Translations under genes and position numbers: made by a program
From: Atopobium sp. ICM42b
Lineage (GTDB): Bacteria > Actinomycetota > Coriobacteriia > Coriobacteriales > Atopobiaceae
Reading direction: 5' to 3'
Assembly (NCBI GenBank): GCA_000564995.1
Contig: JDFH01000024.1
Coordinates: 1 to 16,135, forward strand
DNA length: 16,135 nt
Shown: positions 6,319 to 13,539 of the stretch, piece after piece
Position numbering within the stretch: the first letter of the stretch is position 1
How the letters are laid out: each line of letters starts with the position of its first letter
The notes under the pieces: model-generated
What the model was told of the DNA's origin: nothing
The model's input: only the letters and a program-made list of their open reading frames with translations
The model's database searches: none

Positions 6319-6367
6319 GGCAATTTGAAATATATCACATTTTTTCTTGGATAAAAGTACTCTACAC

Positions 6368-6397
6368 AGACGTCTTTCTCGACAAGACGTCTTTTTT
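6368..6397 (+). terminator. Rho-independent terminator
   Basis: AGACGTCT (6368-6375) and AGACGTCT (6385-6392) form an 8-bp stem around a 9-nt loop, followed by a T run. It ends plus-strand transcription from the flavodoxin side. Confidence 0.8.
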
Positions 6398-6425
6398 ATT
6401 TATGCAGGTAGATGGCTATATAACA

Positions 6426-6448
6426 AAATATGCGAAAATCGCATATTT
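6426..6448 (-). terminator. AT-rich hairpin, probable terminator of the minus-strand operon
   Basis: AAATATGCGA (6426-6435) and TCGCATATTT (6439-6448) form a 10-bp stem with a 3-nt loop. On the minus strand it ends in TTTTGTTAT, about 60 bp after the DUF3006 stop codon. A direct copy of AAAATCGCATATTT recurs at 6480-6493. Confidence 0.5.
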
Positions 6449-6509
6449 ATAGGTTGACGTGCAGTTTTGTAAATATTCTAAAATCGCATATTTTAGATTT
6501 TATCTGGGG

Positions 6510-6752
6510 CTACTCGGATTCCGTATCATCATGTACAAGCAGGGAGTTGAACAGCTCGTCGATATCGGTGTGTCGCTGAGCGGTTTCTTCCTCGGCGAGA
6601 GTCCATGAGCCGTCTTGGTAGTAAAGAACGTCACCCTGACAAGCGTTGCTTGGAAGCTCATCAACAGAAACGGTAAACATATTGCCTGGCTGATCGTTTA
6701 GTTCAAGCACGGCAAGATTGTTGTCTTCAAATCGATCAATGATTGCTTTCAT
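6510..6752 (-). CDS. DUF3006 domain-containing protein (80 aa)
   Basis: The protein begins MKAIIDRFEDNNLAVLELND, which matches the DUF3006 opening (a short beta barrel that reads IDRFEg..Avve). It continues PGNMFTVSVDELPSNACQGDVLYYQDGSW and ends with a short acidic helix. DUF3006 proteins are small, of unknown biochemical function, and recur next to ComEC-like metallo-beta-lactamase-fold hydrolases, exactly as here. The stop of the upstream gene and this start share a base (TAATG on the minus strand), so translation is probably coupled and the two proteins are likely made in fixed ratio. No signal peptide or cysteine is essential to the fold. Confidence 0.85.
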   Translation of the reverse strand: MKAIIDRFEDNNLAVLELNDQPGNMFTVSVDELPSNACQGDVLYYQDGSWTLAEEETAQRHTDIDELFNSLLVHDDTESE

Positions 6753-8113
6753 TACTTGGACCTCGATGTCGACGACGTGCTAGATTTTTCTTGTGAGGTA
6801 GGCGCTACAACGGTACCGTTTTTCTCGCTAGATATATCAATGGTTGTACCATCGCAGGTAATGGTAATGGTTCCGTTGGCGCCCGTCCCCCAAACCTCAA
6901 CGGAATGTTTATGGAGGGCGTTCAGGACCGACTGCATGGGATGGCCGTAGGAGTTGTCTAAGGCGTACGAAAGGACGGCGTAGGTAGGTGAGAGCCTGCG
7001 AACCAGCTGCTCATTTGTGCCTGTTCGGGAGCCGTGATGGGAGAGCTTAAGCACGTCAATATGGCCAGGATTGGCGTCCAGGATGGCGCTTGTGGGCGCG
7101 TCTCCCGTGAAGAGGAACGTTTTGGTGCCCACGGTCAGCTTGATGATTATCGAGTAATCGTTGGTGTCGGGGAAATTTGCGTCTTTGGTGGGCCAGAGAA
7201 TTTCTAGCTTGTAGCTGTCAATTTGGTCGATGATGGTGCCCGCCTCGGCAAGGGTTATCTGCAGGTTATTGTTCTGGATAGCGGCCAGAAACTTTCTGTA
7301 TGTTGCCGTGTTGTTTGTTTTATTTGGTGCGTAAATGGTCCCGATTTGGGTGCTGGAAATGACGTCCGCCATACCGCCGATGTGATCTTCGTCGGGATGG
7401 GTGGCCACCAGGTAATCAATTTTGTCTCGACCAAGTTCTTGGAGGACCTGGGCAATTTTTGGGGCAGAGCCCGTGGGGCCTGCGTCGATGAGCATGGTTT
7501 TCTCGGGGAGTGCGATGAGAATGGCTTCTCCCTGACCTACGTCGATGAACTTGATGGTTACGTTTGTGCTGGCCTGAGCGGTGGCAGACGACGTGCCGGA
7601 GCCTGATTGGGAGGACCCGCCAGGCGCTTGAACTGCGGTTTGTTGGCCCGAGAACTCCGCGGTAGATAGGGTGGTTGGAAGCGGTTGCGTGAGCGCTGCG
7701 CTAAAGTAGAGCGCTACCGTAAGCGTGGCTAGTGCGATTCCAGCTTTCTGTTTTCCGGCGTATCGTTTATGGGGTTTGAGCTTGCCTTTTATGAGCTTTT
7801 TGGGAGCACTGGCATCCTCGTAGATGAGGTTCAGGGCGCTTTCGATAACCGGAAGCGAAAAAATTGCTGGTAGAAGGTAAGAAAGCATCGACGGAGAGGC
7901 AAGTGTTTGCGCCAGAGCAAATGCGCCAACAATCAGCGCTGCGTTTAGAGCAAGCCTGGTAAGTGCCGATTTCCAGCCTTTAAGATAAAACTGCGGAATA
8001 CCAAAAATGCCAAATACCAGGGAAAGAAGGAGCGCAAATAAGTAGTCAGATTGCTTGCCAGAGGATGTACCGGGTGATTCAGTTTTACTGTCAAATTGCT
8101 TTTGGTTGGGCAT
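6752..8113 (-). CDS. Membrane protein with TM2-like N terminus fused to a ComEC-like metallo-beta-lactamase domain (453 aa)
   Basis: Residues 23-60 (DYLFALLLSLVFGIFGIPQF, then YLKG) resemble a TM2 domain: two hydrophobic helices joined by a short polar turn. Further hydrophobic helices lie at about 60-95 and 124-140. A Gly/Ser/Gln-rich linker (155-185) leads to the metallo-hydrolase domain (186-428). Its motifs are IKFIDVGQGEAILI (187-200), THPDEDHIGG (238-247, the HxDxDH metal site as in the C-terminal domain of ComEC), FTGDAP (335-340) and KLSHHGS (356-362). A Ser/Thr-rich tail follows. This layout would place the hydrolase outside the membrane. In ComEC the homologous domain is thought to degrade the non-entering DNA strand, but stand-alone relatives have unproven substrates. 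The minus-strand start has AGAGAGG about 5 bp upstream. The DUF3006 gene overlaps its stop. Confidence 0.85.
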   Translation of the reverse strand: MPNQKQFDSKTESPGTSSGKQSDYLFALLLSLVFGIFGIPQFYLKGWKSALTRLALNAALIVGAFALAQTLASPSMLSYLLPAIFSLPVIESALNLIYEDASAPKKLIKGKLKPHKRYAGKQKAGIALATLTVALYFSAALTQPLPTTLSTAEFSGQQTAVQAPGGSSQSGSGTSSATAQASTNVTIKFIDVGQGEAILIALPEKTMLIDAGPTGSAPKIAQVLQELGRDKIDYLVATHPDEDHIGGMADVISSTQIGTIYAPNKTNNTATYRKFLAAIQNNNLQITLAEAGTIIDQIDSYKLEILWPTKDANFPDTNDYSIIIKLTVGTKTFLFTGDAPTSAILDANPGHIDVLKLSHHGSRTGTNEQLVRRLSPTYAVLSYALDNSYGHPMQSVLNALHKHSVEVWGTGANGTITITCDGTTIDISSEKNGTVVAPTSQEKSSTSSTSRSK

Positions 8114-8152
8114 AAAACCTCTCTGGACACGTGCGTTCTGAAGAATCTTACC

Positions 8153-8884
8153 CTATTTGACCAGCCAGTCCAGGGCTTTCTGCATTCTTCCTTCAACGTT
8201 TTGGAAATGATTTCCGCGGTTGAGCTCAAATGTCGAGGTTATTCTCGCACTCTCTAGCTTGCTGGCGAGAAGTTCTGCGTTCTCTCGCACGTGCATTATT
8301 TGTGGATTGGGGGTCCGTGCTTCTCGGTCACCCAGAGAAAGATAGGCGTGTGTGAGGCCGACCGCTCCTCCGCTGAGCTGCTGATCTACGTAGTCCAAAA
8401 GCCCTGGGAACCAAAACGATCCGGAGACAGCTCCGATGCGCTGGAAGGTTGGGATAGGCGTGATGCAAGCCTGTGATAAGCCGGCCCACAGGCTAAACAG
8501 ACCCGCGAGCGAGTATCCCACAAGCGATCTATACGCCGGCGGCTTGGTGAGCTCCGACTCCGCCCAGGGGATGATCTGGTTGATGAGGGTATCGAGCGTT
8601 TTCTGGGCGCCGTCGCCAAAGTTGGGGCCCTTAGCAAAAACACGCGGAGCATACCAGGGCGAGAAGTTTTCTTCCCACAGGTCAACGCTAACGTTAACTA
8701 GGCTGACGCCCTCAGGTACCTGAACGGGGGAGTTGTCGGCCACGTCACCCAAGAGGTAGACAATAGGTGCTCCAGCTACAGAGGACATCTGCGCGTGGAC
8801 GGAAAGTTCGGAGATGATTGTTTTTCTCGCCACGGGGTTGGCGGGGTGCGAGGCGGCGGGGTGCGTATCTGGTGTAGCGCTCAT
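8153..8884 (-). CDS. Alpha/beta-hydrolase, enterochelin esterase/esterase D-like (243 aa)
   Basis: The sequence carries the nucleophile elbow GYSLAG (serine near residue 125 with the chosen start), an acid candidate in LSLGDREARTP (aspartate near 186), and the catalytic histidine candidate in GNHF (near 226), in the right order for the PF00756 putative-esterase family. Between them VSGSFWFPG is the usual strand after the nucleophile. No signal peptide is seen, so it should be cytoplasmic. The substrate could be an acyl ester, a siderophore ester or an S-acyl compound. The start at 8884 (ATG) immediately follows the antiporter stop (TAGCATG); a GTG at 8893 in the same frame is possible and would overlap it. 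The hydrolase is followed after 39 bp by the metallo-hydrolase gene, consistent with one operon. Confidence 0.85.
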   Translation of the reverse strand: MSATPDTHPAASHPANPVARKTIISELSVHAQMSSVAGAPIVYLLGDVADNSPVQVPEGVSLVNVSVDLWEENFSPWYAPRVFAKGPNFGDGAQKTLDTLINQIIPWAESELTKPPAYRSLVGYSLAGLFSLWAGLSQACITPIPTFQRIGAVSGSFWFPGLLDYVDQQLSGGAVGLTHAYLSLGDREARTPNPQIMHVRENAELLASKLESARITSTFELNRGNHFQNVEGRMQKALDWLVK

Positions 8885-8885
8885 G

Positions 8886-11204
8886 CTACTCACTCAACGT
8901 CATTTGCAGGTAGTAGACGTTTTCGCGCAGGCGAGCGGCAACCTCGCGGTCGATGACACCCTCAAACTGCAGACGCGAAATCTGATCCAGCTCAATGCGC
9001 AGGGCGTTTTCTGCCACGTCATCAGCGTACTTTCGAGCATCCGCAATCTGCTGCCTAAAGTGAGGCGACATCTTGTGTGAGCTCAGGTTGTAAGGCAGCA
9101 GGTAGGAGACTTGGGTAGTGCTGGAGTCATGTTCATCATTGATGTTGATGCGGCCCCAGATGGACTCAATTGCTGATTCGTGGTCAATCATCAGATTAGA
9201 TGCGATGACCGCCAGCTCCTCATCGTCACCGTTAGCGATGCGTTCCAGGTCATCAAGCTCCGCGTATTCCATCTCAAGTGCGTATAAACACGCCTGGTAG
9301 TAGGACTGGTCTGCGTCCTCAAGATGCCTGATTTCGCCGTCGAGGATACGTTGCGCTGCCAGCTTAAGCTCGTGAAGGGCAACGGCAATCCGCGAGCGGT
9401 GGTTTGTTGTTGCAGCAATGTTTGCGATGGGTCCGTAATAGCCTACTGACCTGCGGATTGAAGTAATGTCATCGACAATTTGATCCCACGGAATGGGGTT
9501 CTGCGTTTTAATATGGCGCTCGCGTAGCTCCTCGAGGCATTTCTGCTGGACTTCTGTCTCGTGAAGGACCAGCTTTTTGACAAGTTCGCCCGAGCCAGGG
9601 ACAGTGATACGAGAGGCAAACAAGCGGTTGGTATAGCGTGTGATAGTCAAACGAAGCGCAGGTAGATACTTTGCTTTGGCGTTTTCTGACTGCAACATGC
9701 TCCTGAGCTCGCCAAGAGTTGCTTCAAGAACGGCAATCTCTCCCTTGTGGAGACGTTCGGGCAGGTCAGAGTCTGCTTCAGGGGACTTTGATAGCACGGG
9801 TAATAGATTGTCCGCTAAAAGCAATGTGGCGAGAATAACGCCGGCAGCGATGGTAATCAGCAAATCCCTCTGCGGAAACGCTGCTCCAGACTGGGTTGTG
9901 AGCGGCAAGGTGAGGATAATCGACAACGTTACCGCGCCTTTTGCACCTGCAATAGTGGTAACCAGCACGTTCTTGATGAGCTCGGCCGACGTGATTGAGA
10001 TGGGCTTTATGGCGCACGTGGGTTTGGGCTGCTCAGCGATCTGCTCCGAGGTTTGCACCGAGCCCAGTTCAGCGAGCGGCTGGTCGGGTTTCTCGCCGTT
10101 GGAGCTGCTACCTGCGTAGGTGCTGCTACCTGCGAGGTCATTCTCGCCGTCGACGGCGTCTTTACCGGTGCAGAGATGGCCGCCCTTGTGGAGCTTGTGA
10201 GTTTCCAGCGCGTAGAGCCACGCAAAGCGGACACCGTGCATGAACAGGGTAATCACGACAACAATTCCTAGAATCTGCAGGATATTGAGGCCGCCGTTGG
10301 TGCCAGGAAGCACGGCAAGGGGGAGCTGCATTCCTAGGAAGACAAAGATGGTTCCGTTGATCAAAAAGCTGATGACTTTCCACGTGGAGTCTGAGACCAA
10401 TTTTTGCCTTGCAAACAGCGCTTTATTGCTCTGCCTGCGAGGTAGTGCAATCACCAAGCCAGCCGCTACAACAGCTAAAACGCCAGAAACGTGGAAGGTT
10501 TCGGCAAGAAGATAGACAAGAAACGGTGTCAATACTTCATAGAGAACGTTTGCGACGGTGTCCTCGTAACCCAGCCTACCAAGCATTGCGTTAATGGCAG
10601 AGAAGGCAAAGCCAGTGACAATTCCCATTGCCACGCCGCCCACAAAGAGCACCGTGAAAGATCCCGCTGCGTCTACCAGCGAGAACGCACCCGTTACAGC
10701 CGCAGCTACGGAGAATTGGAATGCAACGACTCCGGATGCATCGTTAATCAAGGACTCTCCCGAGAGAAGCGTCTGCTGGCGATGGGTCAGGTGGATGTTG
10801 GACTTAAGCGCGGTGACGGTGGCTGCATCGGTTGGCCCCAGGGCCGAGGCCAGCGCAAACGCCGCAGCTAGAGGAATTGAGGGGACCATGAGGTGGAGGG
10901 CGTAGCCGACCGAAAGCACGCTGATAACTACCAGAGCAATCGCCAGCGACAAAATACTGTTCAGGTTGAGGAGAAGTGCACGAATGTTGGTTTCTCTCGT
11001 CTCGTTGAACAGGAGTGGGGCAATGAAGAGCAGCATAAAGAGCTCGGATTCCAGGTGAACCTCCTGGACGCTGGGCAGCACGAGCGCAACAAGCAGGCCG
11101 ATAACAACCTGGATAACGGGGATGGAGACGTTGACAAACTTGTCGATAACCGAGGAAGCCGCGACGCATGTCAAAACAATGAGCACAAATTCGAATGTCT
11201 CCAA
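8886..11204 (-). CDS. CPA1-type Na+/H+ antiporter with cytosolic extension (about 772 aa)
   Basis: The first ~470 residues are a multi-pass CPA1 exchanger. Key motifs are ALGPTDAATV (about 121-130) and SGESLINDASGVV (148-160), which holds the Asn-Asp pair used for cation binding in this family. A hydrophilic Gly/Ser-rich insert of about 65 residues (336-402) splits the last membrane segments, which resume as ISITSAELIKNVLVTT and end near 470. The remaining ~300 residues are soluble, charged and helical, as in NhaP/YjcE-type proteins with cytoplasmic tails. It should expel Na+ (or K+) in exchange for protons. I place the start at the TTG at 11204 because AGGAAGG lies seven bases upstream and METFEFVLIVL starts the first membrane helix. 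The frame is open 40 codons further, but that segment is Arg/Cys-rich and not family-like. It is the first gene of a four-gene operon. Confidence 0.88.
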   Translation of the reverse strand: METFEFVLIVLTCVAASSVIDKFVNVSIPVIQVVIGLLVALVLPSVQEVHLESELFMLLFIAPLLFNETRETNIRALLLNLNSILSLAIALVVISVLSVGYALHLMVPSIPLAAAFALASALGPTDAATVTALKSNIHLTHRQQTLLSGESLINDASGVVAFQFSVAAAVTGAFSLVDAAGSFTVLFVGGVAMGIVTGFAFSAINAMLGRLGYEDTVANVLYEVLTPFLVYLLAETFHVSGVLAVVAAGLVIALPRRQSNKALFARQKLVSDSTWKVISFLINGTIFVFLGMQLPLAVLPGTNGGLNILQILGIVVVITLFMHGVRFAWLYALETHKLHKGGHLCTGKDAVDGENDLAGSSTYAGSSSNGEKPDQPLAELGSVQTSEQIAEQPKPTCAIKPISITSAELIKNVLVTTIAGAKGAVTLSIILTLPLTTQSGAAFPQRDLLITIAAGVILATLLLADNLLPVLSKSPEADSDLPERLHKGEIAVLEATLGELRSMLQSENAKAKYLPALRLTITRYTNRLFASRITVPGSGELVKKLVLHETEVQQKCLEELRERHIKTQNPIPWDQIVDDITSIRRSVGYYGPIANIAATTNHRSRIAVALHELKLAAQRILDGEIRHLEDADQSYYQACLYALEMEYAELDDLERIANGDDEELAVIASNLMIDHESAIESIWGRININDEHDSSTTQVSYLLPYNLSSHKMSPHFRQQIADARKYADDVAENALRIELDQISRLQFEGVIDREVAARLRENVYYLQMTLSE

Positions 11205-11459
11205 CAGGCTTCCTTCCTGGTCGTAGGTGGCAACGGCGGCGAGCGTTGAGCAGCGGGTCCGTGACGAGCGGCGGGTCCACGAGGGTTCCGAGCACACGGG
11301 GTTTCTCGCCAGATAACGCTTCATTCGAGTATATACGGTTTTGCGGCTCTAGCTTGACTTGGCGCAGATAACACATGGTTTCTGCGGTGATGCGTGAGCT
11401 CTATCAGTGAGGCTTGGAATTGCGAGCCAGAAAAGTGCATGAAGTCTGAGTACATTTAC
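11205..11459. other. Upstream region of the antiporter operon
   Basis: This is about 255 bp without a convincing gene. An Arg-rich extension of the antiporter frame covers 11205-11324 but lacks a good start. GTATATAC near 11323-11335 could supply a minus-strand -10 box, without a clear -35. The repeat-rich region begins with GTCTGAG-TACATTTA-CTCAGAC at 11444-11465, a 7-bp hairpin. Confidence 0.4.
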
Positions 11460-11552
11460 TCAGACATAACGAGAAAAATCGGCAAATAGCTCAGACTTGG
11501 TGAACTTTTCCGGCAAATTATTCAGACATGGCGAGAAAATCAGGCTCCATGG
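11460..11552. repeat. 31-bp tandem repeat family A, three copies
   Basis: Copies start with TCAGAC at 11460, 11491 and 11522, an exact 31-bp spacing. The shared pattern is TCAGAC, then GA-rich GAGAAAAATC or its variants, then GGCAAAT. The copies are diverged, the second most of all; the third contains GGCGAGAAAATCAGGC. Confidence 0.8.
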
Positions 11553-11582
11553 AAGGGCGAACTCGGACGCGCTTTAAACTCT

Positions 11583-11634
11583 GCCTGAAAAGTGAGCCTG
11601 AAAAGCGAGCCTGAAAAGCGAGCCTGAAAAGTGC
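11583..11634. repeat. 13-bp tandem repeat, four copies
   Basis: GCCTGAAAAGYGA is repeated four times without gaps; the last copy ends in GTGC. The unit shares the complement-like word CCTGA/TCAGG with the neighbouring families. Confidence 0.9.
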
Positions 11635-11654
11635 AAAGATTCTGTATTTTGGAT

Positions 11655-11739
11655 ACAGATTCTTTGATGAAATCAGGCAAATCCACAGATTCTTTGATAT
11701 TTTCAGGCAAATTTTACAGATTCTTTTAAGAAATCAGGC
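11655..11739. repeat. 30/31-bp tandem repeat family B, three copies
   Basis: Copies start with ACAGATTCTTT at 11655, 11685 and 11716, and each continues to a TCAGGC word (GGCAAAT in the first two). A partial copy, AAAGATTCTGTATTTTGG, precedes at 11635. The spacing and the GGCAAAT end echo family A, so A and B may be one diverged family. Confidence 0.8.
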
Positions 11740-11810
11740 GCGGAGCAAATCAGGCGCGGAGCAAATCAGGCGCGGAGCAAATCAGGCGCGGAGGAAATCA
11801 GGCGCGGAGC
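11731..11810. repeat. 16-bp tandem repeat, five copies
   Basis: AAATCAGGCGCGGAGC is repeated five times end to end, the fourth ending in G. The first copy overlaps the end of family B. The array stops 20 bp before the stop codon of the YdcF-like gene. Confidence 0.95.
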
Positions 11811-11830
11811 AAAAATTGAGCGCCCCTAGA

Positions 11831-12979
11831 TTACACAACTCCCAGGTAGAAGAACGTGTAGTTGAGCACGTTGATTAACGTATACAGACCGCCAATGACC
11901 AGGTAGGGCCAGAGGTGCGCTTTGGTGATTGCGATAAACTCGCGGATAAACGCCGTGGGCCAGTACCAGCCTTTGGTGTGCGAACCGATGCCATCTGCCT
12001 TAATGCCCAGGTTGTGGGCGTATTCGGCGCAACGGAAAACATGGAAATCGCTGGTAACAACCGCGGTGGTAAAGTCTCCGTTTACGGAGGCAGTGTCGCC
12101 GCTCGGTGCACTCGCGTCTTCGGCCGCTGCTGTGGCGGGCGCGCCGTCGGCCGCTGCGGAGGCGCGGTCGGCGCGGATAATGGCTAGCGAGTACCTAAGA
12201 TTTTCCCAGGTAGTAGTGGACTTGTCTTCCATGAGGATTGCGTCAGCTGGAACGCCCTTCTCCAGAAGATAATCGCGCATGGCCTGAGCTTCGGAGACCA
12301 CCTCATCAGCACCTTGACCTCCAGAAACAACAAACTTTCCGTGCTGATGCTGCTTGCTCCACAGCTCAAGTGCCTTATCAATCCTACCCGCGAGTAGCGG
12401 GGTTGGTCGCGGGCCATCAAGTCCAGCGCCATGAATGATGATGTAATCGTACTGACGACGGCGGGGAAGGATCCGATATATCCACGAATAGAACAGTAAG
12501 GCCACAAAAGTAAACGAGAACCATAAGCCTTCAAGTGTAAAAAGCCCCAGCGAAAAGACAACAACATGACGAGTATCTGGGTCAAAATAATTTACGATAG
12601 ACGGAGACGCAAGCAGTAAGATAAGAAATCCAGCCATCAAAAACGGCAGCATCGACGTCAGTGAAAATCCGTTATTTTTTACCACAACTATGGTGTTGAT
12701 CAGCAAGAAACCAATGGTCAGAAATGGTGTAAGCAGTATAAGAATAACCAGAATTAGTCCAAGGATAAAGTTGTTCAGCCTCAGCACCAGAAGAATTGAT
12801 GACCACGCAAGAGTCGCGAACAGAAAAAGCGCATTGCGGAACTGTCGAGGTTCCTTGATAAATGAGTAAATAAACAGCACACCAGGAACAACCGCTGGAG
12901 CCAGCAGGGTGGCGTACAAGATTATGTATTGCCAATCAAAATGAGCACCAGCGTCTTTAAGTAAGTTATCAATGGGCAT
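11831..12979 (-). CDS. Integral membrane YdcF/DUF218 family protein (382 aa)
   Basis: The N-terminal ~170 residues contain five or six hydrophobic helices (about 17-40, 48-67, 70-100, 108-127, 138-168). A cytosolic or outer DUF218/YdcF domain follows: YDYIIIHGAGLDGPRPTPLL (177-196), KFVVSGGQGADEVVSEA (215-231), EDKSTTTWENLRYS (251-264) and AVVTSDFHVFRCAEYA (306-321). These are the conserved parts of the family, including the D/E-xxSxxTxxN and TSxxHxxR motifs. A last helix (357-378) ends the protein. An Ala/Asp-rich insert (about 272-301) interrupts the domain and looks lineage-specific. DUF218 proteins include SanA/ElyC-type envelope factors with no firmly defined reaction. The start has AAAGGA about seven bases upstream. 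Confidence 0.88.
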   Translation of the reverse strand: MPIDNLLKDAGAHFDWQYIILYATLLAPAVVPGVLFIYSFIKEPRQFRNALFLFATLAWSSILLVLRLNNFILGLILVILILLTPFLTIGFLLINTIVVVKNNGFSLTSMLPFLMAGFLILLLASPSIVNYFDPDTRHVVVFSLGLFTLEGLWFSFTFVALLFYSWIYRILPRRRQYDYIIIHGAGLDGPRPTPLLAGRIDKALELWSKQHQHGKFVVSGGQGADEVVSEAQAMRDYLLEKGVPADAILMEDKSTTTWENLRYSLAIIRADRASAAADGAPATAAAEDASAPSGDTASVNGDFTTAVVTSDFHVFRCAEYAHNLGIKADGIGSHTKGWYWPTAFIREFIAITKAHLWPYLVIGGLYTLINVLNYTFFYLGVV

Positions 12980-13063
12980 GCAAATTCCTTTTTTTGACTG
13001 CTGGTTTTCTCCACAAAGCGATTCATTGAAGAGGTTTATTTGGCGAGAAACTCATCTACCAGA

Positions 13064-13069
13064 ATTATA
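13064..13069 (-). promoter_or_regulatory. Extended -10 promoter for the YdcF-like gene
   Basis: On the minus strand the sequence reads TTTGTTATAAT, a TGn-TATAAT extended -10 element, about 85 bp before the start codon. No good -35 is visible, as is usual for extended -10 promoters. Confidence 0.4.
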
Positions 13070-13162
13070 ACAAAGCGCCCCTGCGTAGCTGCTGAGACGC
13101 CTCTGCATACCACTCGACATTGCTTGCATACAACAGAAAAGTGGACAGTTGCCCTTTTGATT

Positions 13163-13185
13163 CGGTGAACGGTAACCGTTCGCCG
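13163..13185. promoter_or_regulatory. Near-perfect 23-bp palindrome, candidate operator
   Basis: CGGTGAACGGT-A-ACCGTTCGCCG: 11-bp arms with a single mismatch around one central base. The symmetric core GAACGGTAACCGTTC suits a dimeric repressor. It lies between the divergent YdcF-like and alcohol dehydrogenase genes, so it could control either. Confidence 0.5.
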
Positions 13186-13539
13186 ATAAGCGTTGTTTCA
13201 CATCGGCCGGAGGTTTGGTTAACGGTATGTTAGCGTACACATTGTCTACGTGCGCAAATATCCGTTATTTGTATAACGCATGATTCTCGGAGATAAAATT
13301 CATGAAAATCTGCTCAACCTTTCACGGTTTCGTTCTAGATTTGCGTAAAAAAGTACTTGAAAATGTACTTCGCGAGTGTTCGTCGTTTTGTTGTGGAGAG
13401 GACCCAATTGTGGCTGCAACAAAGCAGCGAGCTTTCGCAAAAACGTTTATAAGCCTCGTCAGTGTCACGCAAAAGGCGTGCTCCTCCACGAGGTAGGTAG
13501 TGTTTCATTGCTAAGAAACACAGATTTTAGGAGGGTTTT

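Larger units (their letters stand above)
12980..13539. other. 560-bp intergenic region with several inverted repeats
   Basis: The region separates two divergent genes and holds: an extended -10 box for the minus gene (near 13064); a near-perfect palindrome at 13163-13185; CAAATA-TCCGT-TATTTG at 13255-13271; AAGTAC/GTACTT at 13351-13370; nested CCTCGT/ACGAGG with CACGC-AAAAG-GCGTG inside (13454-13493); and GTGTTTC/GAAACAC at 13500-13521 before the dehydrogenase ribosome binding site. A 64-aa frame at 13302-13496 has GGAG nine bases before its ATG but no recognisable protein features, and it overlaps the nested hairpin. Confidence 0.5.

Noticed and set aside
11205..11324. 40-residue upstream extension of the antiporter
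   Set aside because: It is Arg/Cys/Ser-rich, lacks a ribosome binding site, and precedes a better TTG start just before the first membrane helix.
13209..13286. Short leader peptide frame (about 18-22 codons) after GGAGG
   Set aside because: The spacing from GGAGG to the TTG or ATG is too short or too long, and no repeated regulatory codons are seen.
13302..13496. 64-aa ORF before the alcohol dehydrogenase
   Set aside because: It has an acceptable ribosome binding site, but no protein-like pattern that I recognise, and it overlaps nested hairpins more likely to be a 5' UTR.
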